Shown here piece after piece: positions 6,408 through 15,100 of a stretch of 16,911 nt of DNA (positions within the stretch are counted from its first letter, which is position 1; every line of letters begins with the position of its first letter). The notes under the pieces were generated by a model. It was not told the origin of the DNA, did not search any database, and saw nothing but the letters and a program-made list of their open reading frames with translations. Source of the DNA: UMGS1474 sp050946775 (GTDB lineage: Bacteria > Bacillota > Clostridia > Oscillospirales > Acutalibacteraceae); contig JBMNVL010000036.1 in NCBI GenBank assembly GCA_050946775.1, forward strand, positions 1-16,911. Direction: 5' to 3'. Both the position numbers and the translations under genes were made by a program.

Positions 6408-7238
6408 ATGCCGCGACCGGCACGGGCAAAGGATCGCGCGGCGCTGGAAGCGCTGTGGCTGACCGTCTTCACCGAAGACGGTCCGGCCGACGTCGCCGCC
6501 TTTTGGCAAAGCGGCTTTTCTCCCGGGCAGGCGTTCGTCCACGAAGAGGACGGGCAGATCCTCTCGATGGCGTTTTTGCTGCCGGCGAAGCGGCAAATCG
6601 GAAAAGACGTTTATCCCGTCGGCTATCTGTACGCCGCCGCGACCCACCCGGAGCACCGGGGACGCGGTCTGTTTTCCGGGGTGATGACCGCTTTGCACGC
6701 CGCGGCGCGCGCCAAGGGACTGCGCGGGGTGATCCTGCGTCCCGCCGAGCCGTCGCTGGAGGGCTTTTACGCCAGGGCGGGCTACCGTCCCGCCTTTTTC
6801 GTCCGGGAGGACGACCTTTCGCGGGAGGAGATCGCGCACAAAGCGGCGTCCGCGGCGGCTGACATGCGGATCCTGCGAACGCCGACGCCCTTTCGGGAGG
6901 AGTGGCTGACCGCGCACGGGGTGGACCACGTCGTCATGGACGACGCCGCCTGGCGATACACCCTGTCGGCCAATGAATTTTGGCAGGGCGACGGCTGGTC
7001 GGCGGTCTGTGCAGCCTCCGGATCCCGCCTGCTGGTGCGGGAATGGCTGGGCGACGGGGACCGGCTGCCGGCGTTTTACCGGGCGCTGCTGGACAACCGC
7101 CGGTTCGAGCGGGTAACCATCCGCCGGCCGGCCGACGAGCGCCGGACCGTTTTTGGCATGGCGCTGGATTTTGGCGGCGATTTGCCGCCGGACAGGACTT
7201 TATCGCCGGCTCCTTACATGGGGCTGGCGCTGGATTGA
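6408..7238 (+). CDS. GNAT-family N-acetyltransferase with C-terminal extension
   Basis: The protein has 276 residues. The N-terminal half is a GNAT domain: the acetyl-CoA-binding motif A is visible as AAATHPEHRGRGLF (76-89), with the R-G-R-G pyrophosphate loop at 84-87, followed by a PSLEGFYARAGYR motif B (115-127). The C-terminal half (about 150-276) has no motif I recognise; a two-part layout recalls Eis-type acetyltransferases, which carry extra domains, but that is a loose comparison. The acceptor substrate is unknown. AGGAGG at 6394-6399 lies eight bases before the ATG. It sits in the middle of the thyX-mltG run between the DUF2156 and DJ-1 genes, with gaps of 14 and 21 bases. Confidence 0.85.
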   Translation: MPRPARAKDRAALEALWLTVFTEDGPADVAAFWQSGFSPGQAFVHEEDGQILSMAFLLPAKRQIGKDVYPVGYLYAAATHPEHRGRGLFSGVMTALHAAARAKGLRGVILRPAEPSLEGFYARAGYRPAFFVREDDLSREEIAHKAASAAADMRILRTPTPFREEWLTAHGVDHVVMDDAAWRYTLSANEFWQGDGWSAVCAASGSRLLVREWLGDGDRLPAFYRALLDNRRFERVTIRRPADERRTVFGMALDFGGDLPPDRTLSPAPYMGLALD

Positions 7239-7259
7239 AAACACAGGGAGGAATAACAG

Positions 7260-7802
7260 ATGTTGGTTGTGTTTTTGGCGAACGGCTTTGAAGAGACCGA
7301 GGCGCTGACCACGGTGGACGTGCTGCGGCGCGCCGAGCTGGACGTGGTCACGGTGGGCGTCGGCGGACAATTGGTCACCGGATCCCACGGCATCCCGGTG
7401 GTGGCCGATCTGGACGAGTCCCAGTGGACGCCCGACGAGATGGAAGGCGTCGTCCTGCCCGGCGGTATGCCCGGCACCCTGCATCTGGGGGCGTCGGCGA
7501 CCGTGAAAAAAGCGCTTGAGATCGCCCAAAAACGGGATCTGCTGATCGCCGCCATCTGCGCGGCGCCGTCGGTGCTGGGCGAGCAGGGACTGCTGAAGGG
7601 CAAACGCGCCACCTGCTTTCCGGGCTTTGAGGATCAGCTGACCGGCGCGACAGTGGAAGCCGGCGCTCCGGTGGTGTGCGACGGCAAGACGGTGACCGCC
7701 AAGGGCATGGGCGTGACCATTCCCTTCGCGCTGGCCATCGTGACCCTGCTCAAGGGCGAAGCCGACGCCAAGCGATTGGAGGGCACGCTGCAATGCCGGT
7801 AG
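7260..7802 (+). CDS. DJ-1/PfpI (YajL-like) family protein
   Basis: The 180-residue protein belongs to the DJ-1/PfpI superfamily of small cytosolic class I glutamine amidotransferase-like proteins. Members have been linked to protein repair or deglycation, glyoxalase activity, oxidative-stress response or chaperone action; the true substrate is debated. Visible motifs are ANGFEETEAL (7-16, with the conserved acidic residue that activates the cysteine), LPGGMPG (66-72) and AAICAAPSVLG, with the nucleophilic-elbow Cys100. The C-terminal GMGVTIPFAL replaces the usual GPGTAxxFAL. Length is typical of DJ-1/YajL. GGGAGG at 7246-7251 supports the ATG. Its 3' end overlaps the next gene by ten bases, which implies co-translation. 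Confidence 0.92.
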   Translation: MLVVFLANGFEETEALTTVDVLRRAELDVVTVGVGGQLVTGSHGIPVVADLDESQWTPDEMEGVVLPGGMPGTLHLGASATVKKALEIAQKRDLLIAAICAAPSVLGEQGLLKGKRATCFPGFEDQLTGATVEAGAPVVCDGKTVTAKGMGVTIPFALAIVTLLKGEADAKRLEGTLQCR

Positions 7803-8386
7803 GAGATATCCGTCCCGTCAAAAGCGAGCTGCGTTCCCGTTTCAAACAATGGCGGCGGGATCTGCCCGCCGATCAAAAAGCGTCGATGGACGAACAGATC
7901 GCCCGCAAGGTGCAGTCTCTATGGCAGTACAAACGGGAGAATCTGCTGCTGACCTACGTATCCACCCCCATCGAGGTGGATACCCGCGCCATCATCCGCC
8001 GGGCGCTGGACGACGGCAAAACGGTAGCGGTGCCCCGGTGCGTGCCGGGCACCCGGCTGATGGAGTTTTACCGCATCGACTCGCTCGAGGAGTTGTCCCC
8101 CGGCACCTTCGGGGTGGACGAGCCGACGCCCGATCCCGCGCGATTGGTGACGAATTTTGAAAAAGGCTTGTGTTTGGTGCCGGCTTTGTGTTATGATTGG
8201 AAAGGATTTCGGCTGGGATACGGCGGCGGGTATTACGACCGCTTCCTGGCCGCTTTCGGCGGCGCCATGGTCGGCGTTTGCTACAGCGGATGCATCCGCC
8301 GCAGTCTGCCCCACGGCCGTTACGACCGCCCGGTCGATCTGCTGGTGACCGAACGGTACCTGCGCCGCACCGAAAAAACCCGTTGA
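7793..8386 (+). CDS. 5-formyltetrahydrofolate cyclo-ligase (MTHFS)
   Basis: This enzyme uses ATP to convert 5-formyl-tetrahydrofolate to 5,10-methenyl-tetrahydrofolate, returning a storage or inhibitory folate to the one-carbon pool that also feeds ThyX. The 197-residue protein has the family signature GFRLGYGGGYYDRFL (138-152), whose glycine-rich loop contacts ATP and folate phosphate, and an N-terminal K10-SELRSRF basic helix. Length is typical. The ATG at 7793 is selected because it overlaps the DJ-1 gene by ten bases and has GGAGGG nine bases upstream (7778-7783). No alternative start downstream keeps the basic N-terminal helix. It is followed by mltG after 16 bases. Folate recycling in the same run as thyX is a sensible metabolic link. 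Confidence 0.94.
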   Translation: MPVGDIRPVKSELRSRFKQWRRDLPADQKASMDEQIARKVQSLWQYKRENLLLTYVSTPIEVDTRAIIRRALDDGKTVAVPRCVPGTRLMEFYRIDSLEELSPGTFGVDEPTPDPARLVTNFEKGLCLVPALCYDWKGFRLGYGGGYYDRFLAAFGGAMVGVCYSGCIRRSLPHGRYDRPVDLLVTERYLRRTEKTR

Positions 8387-8402
8387 ACGAGGTGAATCAA
8401 CC

Positions 8403-9836
8403 GTGTCAAACCGATCTGACGAATCGTCGCGTCCGCAGCAGGATCTGCCCATTTTTACGGCGCCCGATCCTCAGCCCGACCCGCAGGAGGAAACCGTCAA
8501 AACGTACGAGCCTGCCGTTTCCCCCGCGCCGCCGGACGATGAGGACGCGCCGGTATCGCTGGTGGACAAGGCCGCGCAGTTTCAACAGACCCGGGTCATT
8601 GAAAAGCCGGAGATGATCTCCCTGTCGGATTACGGCGACGCGCCGCTGCCGGAGGAGGAAGAGCCCCTGCCGGCACCCGCAGTCACGCGCGATCCCGACA
8701 CGTCCCGCAAGCGCTCCGGGAAAAAACGCGCCGGCCAGGTGCGCACCTGGCGTCCCTTCAGGGGGATCTTGTACGCCATTTTCGTGGTGGGCGCGTCGCT
8801 GCTGGCGACCTATCTGATTATCAGCAGCATTCTGGACGTGACCGGTCTGCAAAAAAGCGATATCAAAAAAGAAGTCGTCATCGACGAAGGCGCTACCACC
8901 GCCGAGGTGGCCAACGCCCTGAACGACGCCGGATTGATCGACCAAAAGCTGATCTTCCGGCTGTTCTCCCGTCTGACCAAGGCCGACGGCAAATACCAGC
9001 CCGGCACCTTCTATCTGTCCGCCAATATGGGCTACGGCTCGATGATCGAGGCGCTGCAGGAGATCCCCTACCGTGAATCGGTGACCATCACCATCCCCGA
9101 GGGTTGCACGGTGGAAAACATCGCCCGGCTGCTGTCTGTCAACGGGGTTTGCAGCTACAGCGATTTTTACGCCGCGCTGGTCAGCGGACAATACGATTAC
9201 GAGTTTATGCGGGACATTCCCACCGTCGGCGAAGCGGGATACGAGGAGCGCATCTACCGGCTGGAAGGGTATCTCTTCCCCGATACATACGAGTTTTACA
9301 AGGATATCTCGGGTGAGGCGGCCATCGACAAGCTGCTGGGCAACTTCCACGACCGGCTGACCGATCCCGACAACGGCGACGGTACGCCCTTGCTCACCAT
9401 GATCAAGACCGACGGCCGCCCGCTGGACGAGATCATCACCCTGGCGTCCATCGTGCAGGGCGAGGCCGCCGATACCGCCAATATGCCCAAGGTATCGCGG
9501 GTCATCCTCAACCGGCTGGACAACTACGCCGAATTCCCCTATCTGCAATGCGATTCCACCGGCGATTACGTCACCAAGCTTTCAAGCGAGCAGGTGGACG
9601 TCGACACCGAGGATTCGGCCTACGACACCTACACCCATATGGGTCTGCCGCCCGGACCGATCAACTGTCCCGGACTGGCGGCCATCAAGGCGGTGCTGAC
9701 CCCCTCCACCGACGAGCGGATCATGAAGTGCTACTACTTCGCCAACGACGCCGCCCGCAACACCTATTATTCCGAAACCTACGAGCAGCACGTGGCGGTC
9801 TGCCGCGAGCACAACATCGGTATTCACGCCAATTGA
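8403..9836 (+). CDS. mltG: Endolytic murein transglycosylase MltG (YceG-like)
   Basis: MltG cuts nascent glycan strands between MurNAc and GlcNAc, leaving a 1,6-anhydro end, and is thought to release or size new peptidoglycan at the membrane. The 477-residue protein has a long acidic, Pro-rich cytoplasmic N-terminus (about 1-115) ending in a basic RKRSGKKR stretch, one membrane helix (about 121-143), a LysM-like region (about 155-215) and the YceG catalytic domain. The conserved ASIVQGEA places the catalytic Glu at residue 354. YRLEGYLFPDTYEF (about 284-297) and the HMGLPPGPINCPG motif near the end are also conserved. It starts with GTG at 8403, with GAGGTG eight bases upstream. It is the last gene of the thyX run and stops two bases before a large foldback repeat. 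U32-family genes commonly follow mltG in Bacillota, as here. Confidence 0.95.
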   Translation: MSNRSDESSRPQQDLPIFTAPDPQPDPQEETVKTYEPAVSPAPPDDEDAPVSLVDKAAQFQQTRVIEKPEMISLSDYGDAPLPEEEEPLPAPAVTRDPDTSRKRSGKKRAGQVRTWRPFRGILYAIFVVGASLLATYLIISSILDVTGLQKSDIKKEVVIDEGATTAEVANALNDAGLIDQKLIFRLFSRLTKADGKYQPGTFYLSANMGYGSMIEALQEIPYRESVTITIPEGCTVENIARLLSVNGVCSYSDFYAALVSGQYDYEFMRDIPTVGEAGYEERIYRLEGYLFPDTYEFYKDISGEAAIDKLLGNFHDRLTDPDNGDGTPLLTMIKTDGRPLDEIITLASIVQGEAADTANMPKVSRVILNRLDNYAEFPYLQCDSTGDYVTKLSSEQVDVDTEDSAYDTYTHMGLPPGPINCPGLAAIKAVLTPSTDERIMKCYYFANDAARNTYYSETYEQHVAVCREHNIGIHAN

Positions 9837-9837
9837 G

Positions 9838-10022
9838 AAAACCGGCGCCGCTTGGGTAAATGCTGAAAAAGGCGATCAAACTTGAAGATGTCATTCTGAG
9901 GAGCGTCAGCGACGAAGAATCTTAAGGTTCAAGCCACTTTTTAAGATCCTTCGCTGCGCTCAGGATGACATACCATAAGTTTTCGCGATTTCTTCAGCGC
10001 TTACTCAGGCGGCGCCGGTTTT
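9838..10022. repeat. Imperfect foldback (MITE-like) element of about 185 bp
   Basis: The gap between mltG and the U32 gene is nearly filled by one large imperfect palindrome. Its ends are perfect 14-base inverted repeats: AAAACCGGCGCCGC (9838-9851) and GCGGCGCCGGTTTT (10009-10022). Inside them pair GGGTAAATGCTGAA with the complement of TTCAGCGCTTACTC. Then ATGTCATTCTGAG (9888-9900) pairs with CTCAGGATGACAT (9959-9971), and finally GAATCTTAA (9917-9925) with TTAAGATCC (9941-9949). The central loop is about 15 bases. The left arm carries about seven extra bases near 9901-9913. The TGTCATTCTGAG...GAAGAATCTT core resembles dispersed intergenic repeats that I recall from many bacterial genomes. 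No ORF is present. It could also act as a terminator for the mltG run. Confidence 0.8.
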
Positions 10023-10041
10023 ACACACAGGGGGTATTTCG

Positions 10042-11256
10042 TTGAAAAAACCGGAACTGCTCTCGCCGGCCGGTGACCGGCAGCGGCTGGACGCCGCCCT
10101 GCAATACGGCGCCGACGCGGTGTATCTGGCCGCCGACGCTTTTGGTATGCGCACCGCGCCCGCCAACTTTACGCTGGACGCGCTGCGCGTCGCCGTGGCC
10201 GACGCCCACCGGCAGGGCAAGCGGGTCTACGTGACCTGCAACACCCTGCCCCGGGACGACGAGCTAAGCCGCCTGCCGGGGTATCTGGAGGCGTGGCGGG
10301 AGATGGGCGTCGACGCTTTGATCGTCGCCGATCTCGGGGTGATGGCGCTGGCGCAGCGCCACGCGCCGGGAGTGGCGCTGCATATCTCCACCCAGTTCGG
10401 GGTGGTCAACAGCGCCGCCGCCCGCCGGCTGCACGAGCTGGGCGCCTGTCGGGTGGTGCTGGCGCGGGAGCTGTCGCTGGAGCAGATCGCCGCCATCCGC
10501 GCCAAGACCCCGCCCGCGCTGGAGCTGGAGGCCTTCGTCCACGGGGCGATGTGCATGGCCTATTCCGGGCGGTGTCTGTTTTCCGCCTATCTGACCGGCC
10601 GAAACGCCAACCGGGGCGACTGCACCCAGCCATGCCGGTGGGAATATCAATTTATCGAACCCCATCGGGCCGACCGTCCCTTCACCGGAGTGGAGGAAGC
10701 CGACGGCACTTACCTGTTCAACGCCCACGATCTCAATATGATCGAGCACGTCGGCGAGCTGGCCCACGCCGGGGTCGGCTCCTTCAAGATCGAGGGCCGG
10801 GCCAAAGCCGCCTATTACGTGGCGGTGACCGCCAACGCCTACCGGATGGCGATCGACGGCTGGGACGCCGCCGGTCAACCGGTCGAATGGCGGCCGAAGG
10901 AATGGATCGTCCGGGAGCTGGACACCGTCAGCCATCGCCCCTACGGCACCGGGTTTTATTTCGGCCAGCCCTCCCAAAACACCCAAAGCGGCGGCTATAT
11001 CCGGGAGTGGGACGTGGTGGCCGTCGCCACCGAATGGCGGGACGGGATCCAGTATCTGCAGCAGCGCAACCGGTTTTTCGCCGGGGACGTGCTGTCGGTA
11101 CTGGCGCCGGGACAGCCGCCGCACGAGGTGGTCGCTTCTCCCCTTTGGGACGGCGAGGGCCATCCCATCAACGCCGCGCCTCATCCCACCATGGCGCTGA
11201 GCATTCCGCTGGATCAGCCGCTCGTTTCCGGCAGTCTGCTGCGCAAGAAACTATAA
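10042..11256 (+). CDS. Peptidase U32 family protein (TrhP/YegQ-like)
   Basis: The 404-residue protein contains the full U32 signature at E163-AFVHGAMC-x4-SGRCLFS. Four cysteines (C171, C178, C194, C198) could hold an iron-sulfur cluster. It begins with the usual KKPELLSPAGD. Family members of this size (E. coli YegQ/TrhP, B. subtilis YrrN/YrrO) take part in tRNA uridine-34 hydroxylation (ho5U) rather than proteolysis, so a tRNA-modification role is more likely than a protease role; that is inferred from the family. The start is TTG at 10042, chosen because AGGGGG at 10029-10034 lies seven bases upstream and the N-terminus aligns with the family. It follows mltG, a common gene pairing in Bacillota. 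No clear promoter lies in the foldback region, so it may depend on read-through. Confidence 0.92.
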   Translation: MKKPELLSPAGDRQRLDAALQYGADAVYLAADAFGMRTAPANFTLDALRVAVADAHRQGKRVYVTCNTLPRDDELSRLPGYLEAWREMGVDALIVADLGVMALAQRHAPGVALHISTQFGVVNSAAARRLHELGACRVVLARELSLEQIAAIRAKTPPALELEAFVHGAMCMAYSGRCLFSAYLTGRNANRGDCTQPCRWEYQFIEPHRADRPFTGVEEADGTYLFNAHDLNMIEHVGELAHAGVGSFKIEGRAKAAYYVAVTANAYRMAIDGWDAAGQPVEWRPKEWIVRELDTVSHRPYGTGFYFGQPSQNTQSGGYIREWDVVAVATEWRDGIQYLQQRNRFFAGDVLSVLAPGQPPHEVVASPLWDGEGHPINAAPHPTMALSIPLDQPLVSGSLLRKKL

Positions 11257-11291
11257 AAACGCCATATGCGCGCTTGCGCACATGGCGTTTT
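11256..11291. terminator. Bidirectional intrinsic terminator
   Basis: AAAACGCCAT (11256-11265) pairs perfectly with ATGGCGTTTT (11282-11291). After one A-C mismatch, TGCGC pairs with GCGCA around a GCTT loop. The A4/T4 ends give a U-tract in both directions. The hairpin starts at the last base of the U32 stop codon and ends seven bases from the stop codon of the convergent AraC-type gene, so it should end both transcripts. Confidence 0.9.
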
Positions 11292-11298
11292 GTCTGTA

Positions 11299-12168
11299 TC
11301 AATCCAGCGGATGAGCCCGGTATTCCACCGGGCTTTTTCCGATGACGCGGCCAAACGCCGCGTAGAAATTGGATAAGCTGTTGAACCCGCAGGCATGGGC
11401 GATCTCCGCAACCTCGGCGTCGCTCTCCCGCAGCTTCTGCGCCGCGGCGGCTACCCGAACCTTGATGAGGTATTCCTTGGGGCCGATGCCGTTGCTGTCC
11501 CGGAAAATCTGGGAAAAATAGTTTTTGTTGATATACAGCAGCTGCGCCATTTCCTCCAGCGTGATCGGCCGCGCGTAATTCGTGTGGATATACTGCAGCA
11601 CCCGATCCATATCGGCGTGACGACGCACGGCTTTGGCCGAGGGAGTCTGGACAAAATCATAATGCTGGAGCATATCCGCCAGCATCCCCGCCAAGCGGGC
11701 GTACACCACCGCTTCCCTGTAAGGAGAGTCGTTTTCCATCGCAGCCTGCAGATCCCCGAATTGGCGTTGGATGCCGCCAAACGCCGGATTGTCCCGATCC
11801 AGCCGGTGAGAAAAACCCGGTTTGGCGTGGAAGAAAACGTCCAGCCAATCCGCGCCGCCGGACTGCATGGGAGTGTCCCAGAGAAAACGGGGTTCAAATT
11901 CCAGCGCCAAATTGACGATGGGACCGTCACCGGTGTTGTGCAGGGCGTGGATATGGTTGTTGTTGAACAGCACGATATCCCCCGTTTTGACCGGGCAGCG
12001 CTGGCCGTCGATTTCATACAGTCCCTGTCCCGCCACGATCATGGAAATTTCCAGCGTCAGGTGGGAATGCAGCGGCCGGTATTGACCGGGATCCATAGTG
12101 ACCACAACCGTTTTGACCAACGCGCCGCCGGTTGTGGGCAAAATAAACGTTTTGGATGTGTCAGCCAT
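11299..12168 (-). CDS. AraC-family transcriptional regulator with cupin sensor domain
   Basis: The 289-residue cytoplasmic regulator has an N-terminal cupin-type domain (HSHLTLEISMIVAGQGLYEIDG, about 34-55, and TGDIVLFNNNHIHALHN, about 62-78), which usually binds a small sugar. It has a C-terminal AraC DNA-binding domain with two helix-turn-helix units (about 203-225 and 252-275). The second carries the family signature IAHACGFNSLSNFYAAFGRVIGKSPVEYR. Proteins of this layout commonly activate sugar-use genes. It is encoded 21 bases downstream of the dockerin enzyme on the same strand, so the two are probably co-transcribed. The two 15-base direct repeats before the enzyme gene are its likely operator (inference). 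The ATG at 12168 is preferred to the TTG just before it because GAAAGGA lies about nine bases upstream. Confidence 0.94.
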   Translation of the reverse strand: MADTSKTFILPTTGGALVKTVVVTMDPGQYRPLHSHLTLEISMIVAGQGLYEIDGQRCPVKTGDIVLFNNNHIHALHNTGDGPIVNLALEFEPRFLWDTPMQSGGADWLDVFFHAKPGFSHRLDRDNPAFGGIQRQFGDLQAAMENDSPYREAVVYARLAGMLADMLQHYDFVQTPSAKAVRRHADMDRVLQYIHTNYARPITLEEMAQLLYINKNYFSQIFRDSNGIGPKEYLIKVRVAAAAQKLRESDAEVAEIAHACGFNSLSNFYAAFGRVIGKSPVEYRAHPLD

Positions 12169-12189
12169 CAAGACGCTTCCTTTCGCAGA

Positions 12190-15100
12190 TTAAAATTCAA
12201 TGATCTTGCCGGTGGCGCGCTGCAGGATCAGCAACGCGTCAGAGGCGGTGACGTTGGGCGATCCGTCCACCTGCGCCGCCAATTGTTCGGCCGGGGTGAG
12301 AAGGATCTTGCCGGTGGCCGCCTGCAGCGCCATCAGCGCGTCGGCCGCGTCGATGTCGCCGTCAAAATCCAGATCGCCGGGAAGCACGACCATCACCGAA
12401 AAGTCCGCCGACACCTGCACCCCGTCTTCCTCGTAGGAGACGGTCACCGTCTTTTCGCCCGGGGTGGAGAAATCGATACCCGACAGGATAAAGTCGTTCA
12501 CCGCCCGGTCGTCCGCCCCCCGATAATGGGCTGTCACCGTCATGCCGCTGTGTTCAAAGGGTTCACCTACCGTGTACAGGGTCTTGGATGGCTCGCTCAC
12601 CGTCAGTCCGGTCAGGGTCACCGCTTCGCCCTGCAGGGCGGCAGCGGCCAGCGGCATATTGCCGGCGTAGTGGGTCTTGCTTTCGATGGTGGCCGCCACC
12701 ACCACCTGCCCGGTGCTGCCCTGCGGCGCCTGATACTGGATGGTAAGACGGGAGAAAACCACCGGATTGCCGACTTCAAACGGGATGGTCTGCACCGGCA
12801 CGCTGTTGTCGCTCATATAGACATCGATATGTCCCTTGACCTGCCAGGCGCCGAAATCCACCAGCAGGGTGTTCTCCTGACCGGCGGTACAAGGCGCCGT
12901 GACCATCCAAACGGTTTGCTCCTGGGCAAGATCCGCTTCGCCGAAATAAGCGCCCATCGACAGAGAGGGCAATTTGGCGGCGGGCTGGTTGACAACAGCG
13001 GTACCGTCGCCCCAACTGTAGGTATAAGGATAATCATTGGGATCGGTATACAGAATGTCGTTCTGGCTTTTAGCCGGGAAGTAGAAGCGGTGGATGTAAG
13101 CGGTGTTGCGATTTTTGCGCTCCACCACGTCGTTTTGACCGCGAGTGCCGTATCCGGTCTTGATCCAGTCAAGATTGCCCAGTTCGGTCAGATCCTGGTT
13201 CGATCCCGCCGGGATAACGGCCTGTTCCACCGTCAAAGCGCCGGTGTTCGGCGACGGGTCTGTCGGCATTGCCACACTGGCGGAAACGTCGTTGGTGAAA
13301 TCACTGACTCCCTCTTCCCCGACGGCGTTGACAGCGAAGGAATACGACAGCCCCGGCACGGCGTCGCGCAGCAAAAAGGCATTTTCGCTCACCGTTTGCT
13401 CACCCAGTGATTCGCCGTCGGCGGTGATCCGCACGGTATAGCGGCGGGCGCCTTCCACCTTGTCCCAGGTCAGGTTGATGTCCTGATTTTCCGTTTTCGC
13501 TTTCAGGTTTTCGGGAGTGGTCACCGCCACCACCGGCCGCTCCATCGGGCGGATCAGGGTGACGGTCAACTGCTTGGTGTTGCCCGGCACGGTAACGGTG
13601 CCGGCGGCATTGTCCACCACGCCGGTCGAAGCCGAGGCGATATTGCCCTTCATCACCGGCAGATCCAGCACGATATCGCCCCAAGCGTCATCGCCGGACA
13701 ATTGCAGGCAGACGGTCGACTCGTCGGGTGAAGACAGGGTCAGGGTATCGAACCGGCGGCCGTTGTTGATGGCAATATTCTGCCACGAAACGGGGGCGTC
13801 GCCCATCAGCCATTCGTCGGGAATACCCCGGCCGACGATGACGGTGCCGTCGGTTTTGACCGAGGCGGTGGATTCCAACAATCCCTGGCGAAGGAAACCC
13901 AGTCCCCAGGTCTCGTAGTCGATGGCAGCGCGGGTCCAGTCGGAGGCGTTCTGACCGCGGTCAAAACTTTCCGTCCATTGGTAAGGCGCCCCCTGGTTAT
14001 CCATCAGCCACTCGTAGGCCTTCACACCGGCGGTGCGGTAGCCCTCGGTTCCCAGCAGAGCGATCCCCTGACCCACGTTGTACACGGTGCCGTATTCATG
14101 ACCCCACCAGGCGCCCCAACTGCCTTCGGGGATATCCCCCCGGGCGTTTTTGAGGGCGACGGCGTTGTCCATGGTGGATTCCAGATAGTCTTTCCAGGTG
14201 CCGCCCAGTTCCAGTCCCCGCAGCATGGCGTCCCACGGGAAGGTGCTCATCATCAGCGTCGAGCTGATCCAGTTGCCGTCATACGTCACCGAGCCGTTCT
14301 CATGGCGTTTCCAAAAGCCGGAATCGTCGTTCATGGCGCACATGTACCAGTCGACGTCATGCCGGCGCATAAAATCGTCCAGCGCGGCGTTGAGCGCCCC
14401 GTTGAGCGCGGTCATCTGCTGTGTCGCCCACGCCTCTTCATCGGTATCGCCCCATTCCCGGCAGAGATACCGGTAGGCGGTCAACCCATGCAGGGCGGTA
14501 AAATCGTCCACCACCAGATAATCGTAGGGGTTATTGTCCAAACTTTCGGATTTTTGGATCAGCCCGGTCTCCGGCTCGATATAACGGACGATCTCCCGCG
14601 AGACGGTGCGGATCTTTTCCCGCACGGCGGCGGTAAAATAACTCTCCCGCTGGGCGTCGGTCATCGCCTGCCACAAGGTGGCGTAAGGGAGGATGTATTT
14701 CGGAACGGCGTCCAAATTGCCGCCGTGATGCTCGGGCAGATAGAGCGTCTGGTAGTTGGGGCTGTCCATGATCCGCATCGCCAGTTCCAGCCGTCCGTCC
14801 CGGATGAACTGTTCCACCATATTGGGAACGTCATGGGGAAAATAAACGTCGTAGCCGTGCATATACTGGCTGGGATTGTTGACCGCCTTGGCCTGGGTGG
14901 CGGCCGAGCCGCGAATCTGATAATCCGCCTGGCCGTCCACCGTAGCGCGCACCATGCTTTCCCACATCACGATCATGCTGTTGATATAGGAATTGGCGAT
15001 ATCCTGATCGGGCAAAGAAACCGGCAGGGTCATATCCGCCAAAATGCCGTCATAATGCGCCTTGACCGCCGCGTACTGCTCGTCAAACGAGCCCATCGCT

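Noticed and set aside
11395..13410. Long plus-strand open frame of 671 codons opposite the AraC and dockerin genes
   Set aside because: It is antisense to two well-supported genes. Its product is Arg/His/Gly-rich without domains, as expected from GC-rich shadow frames.
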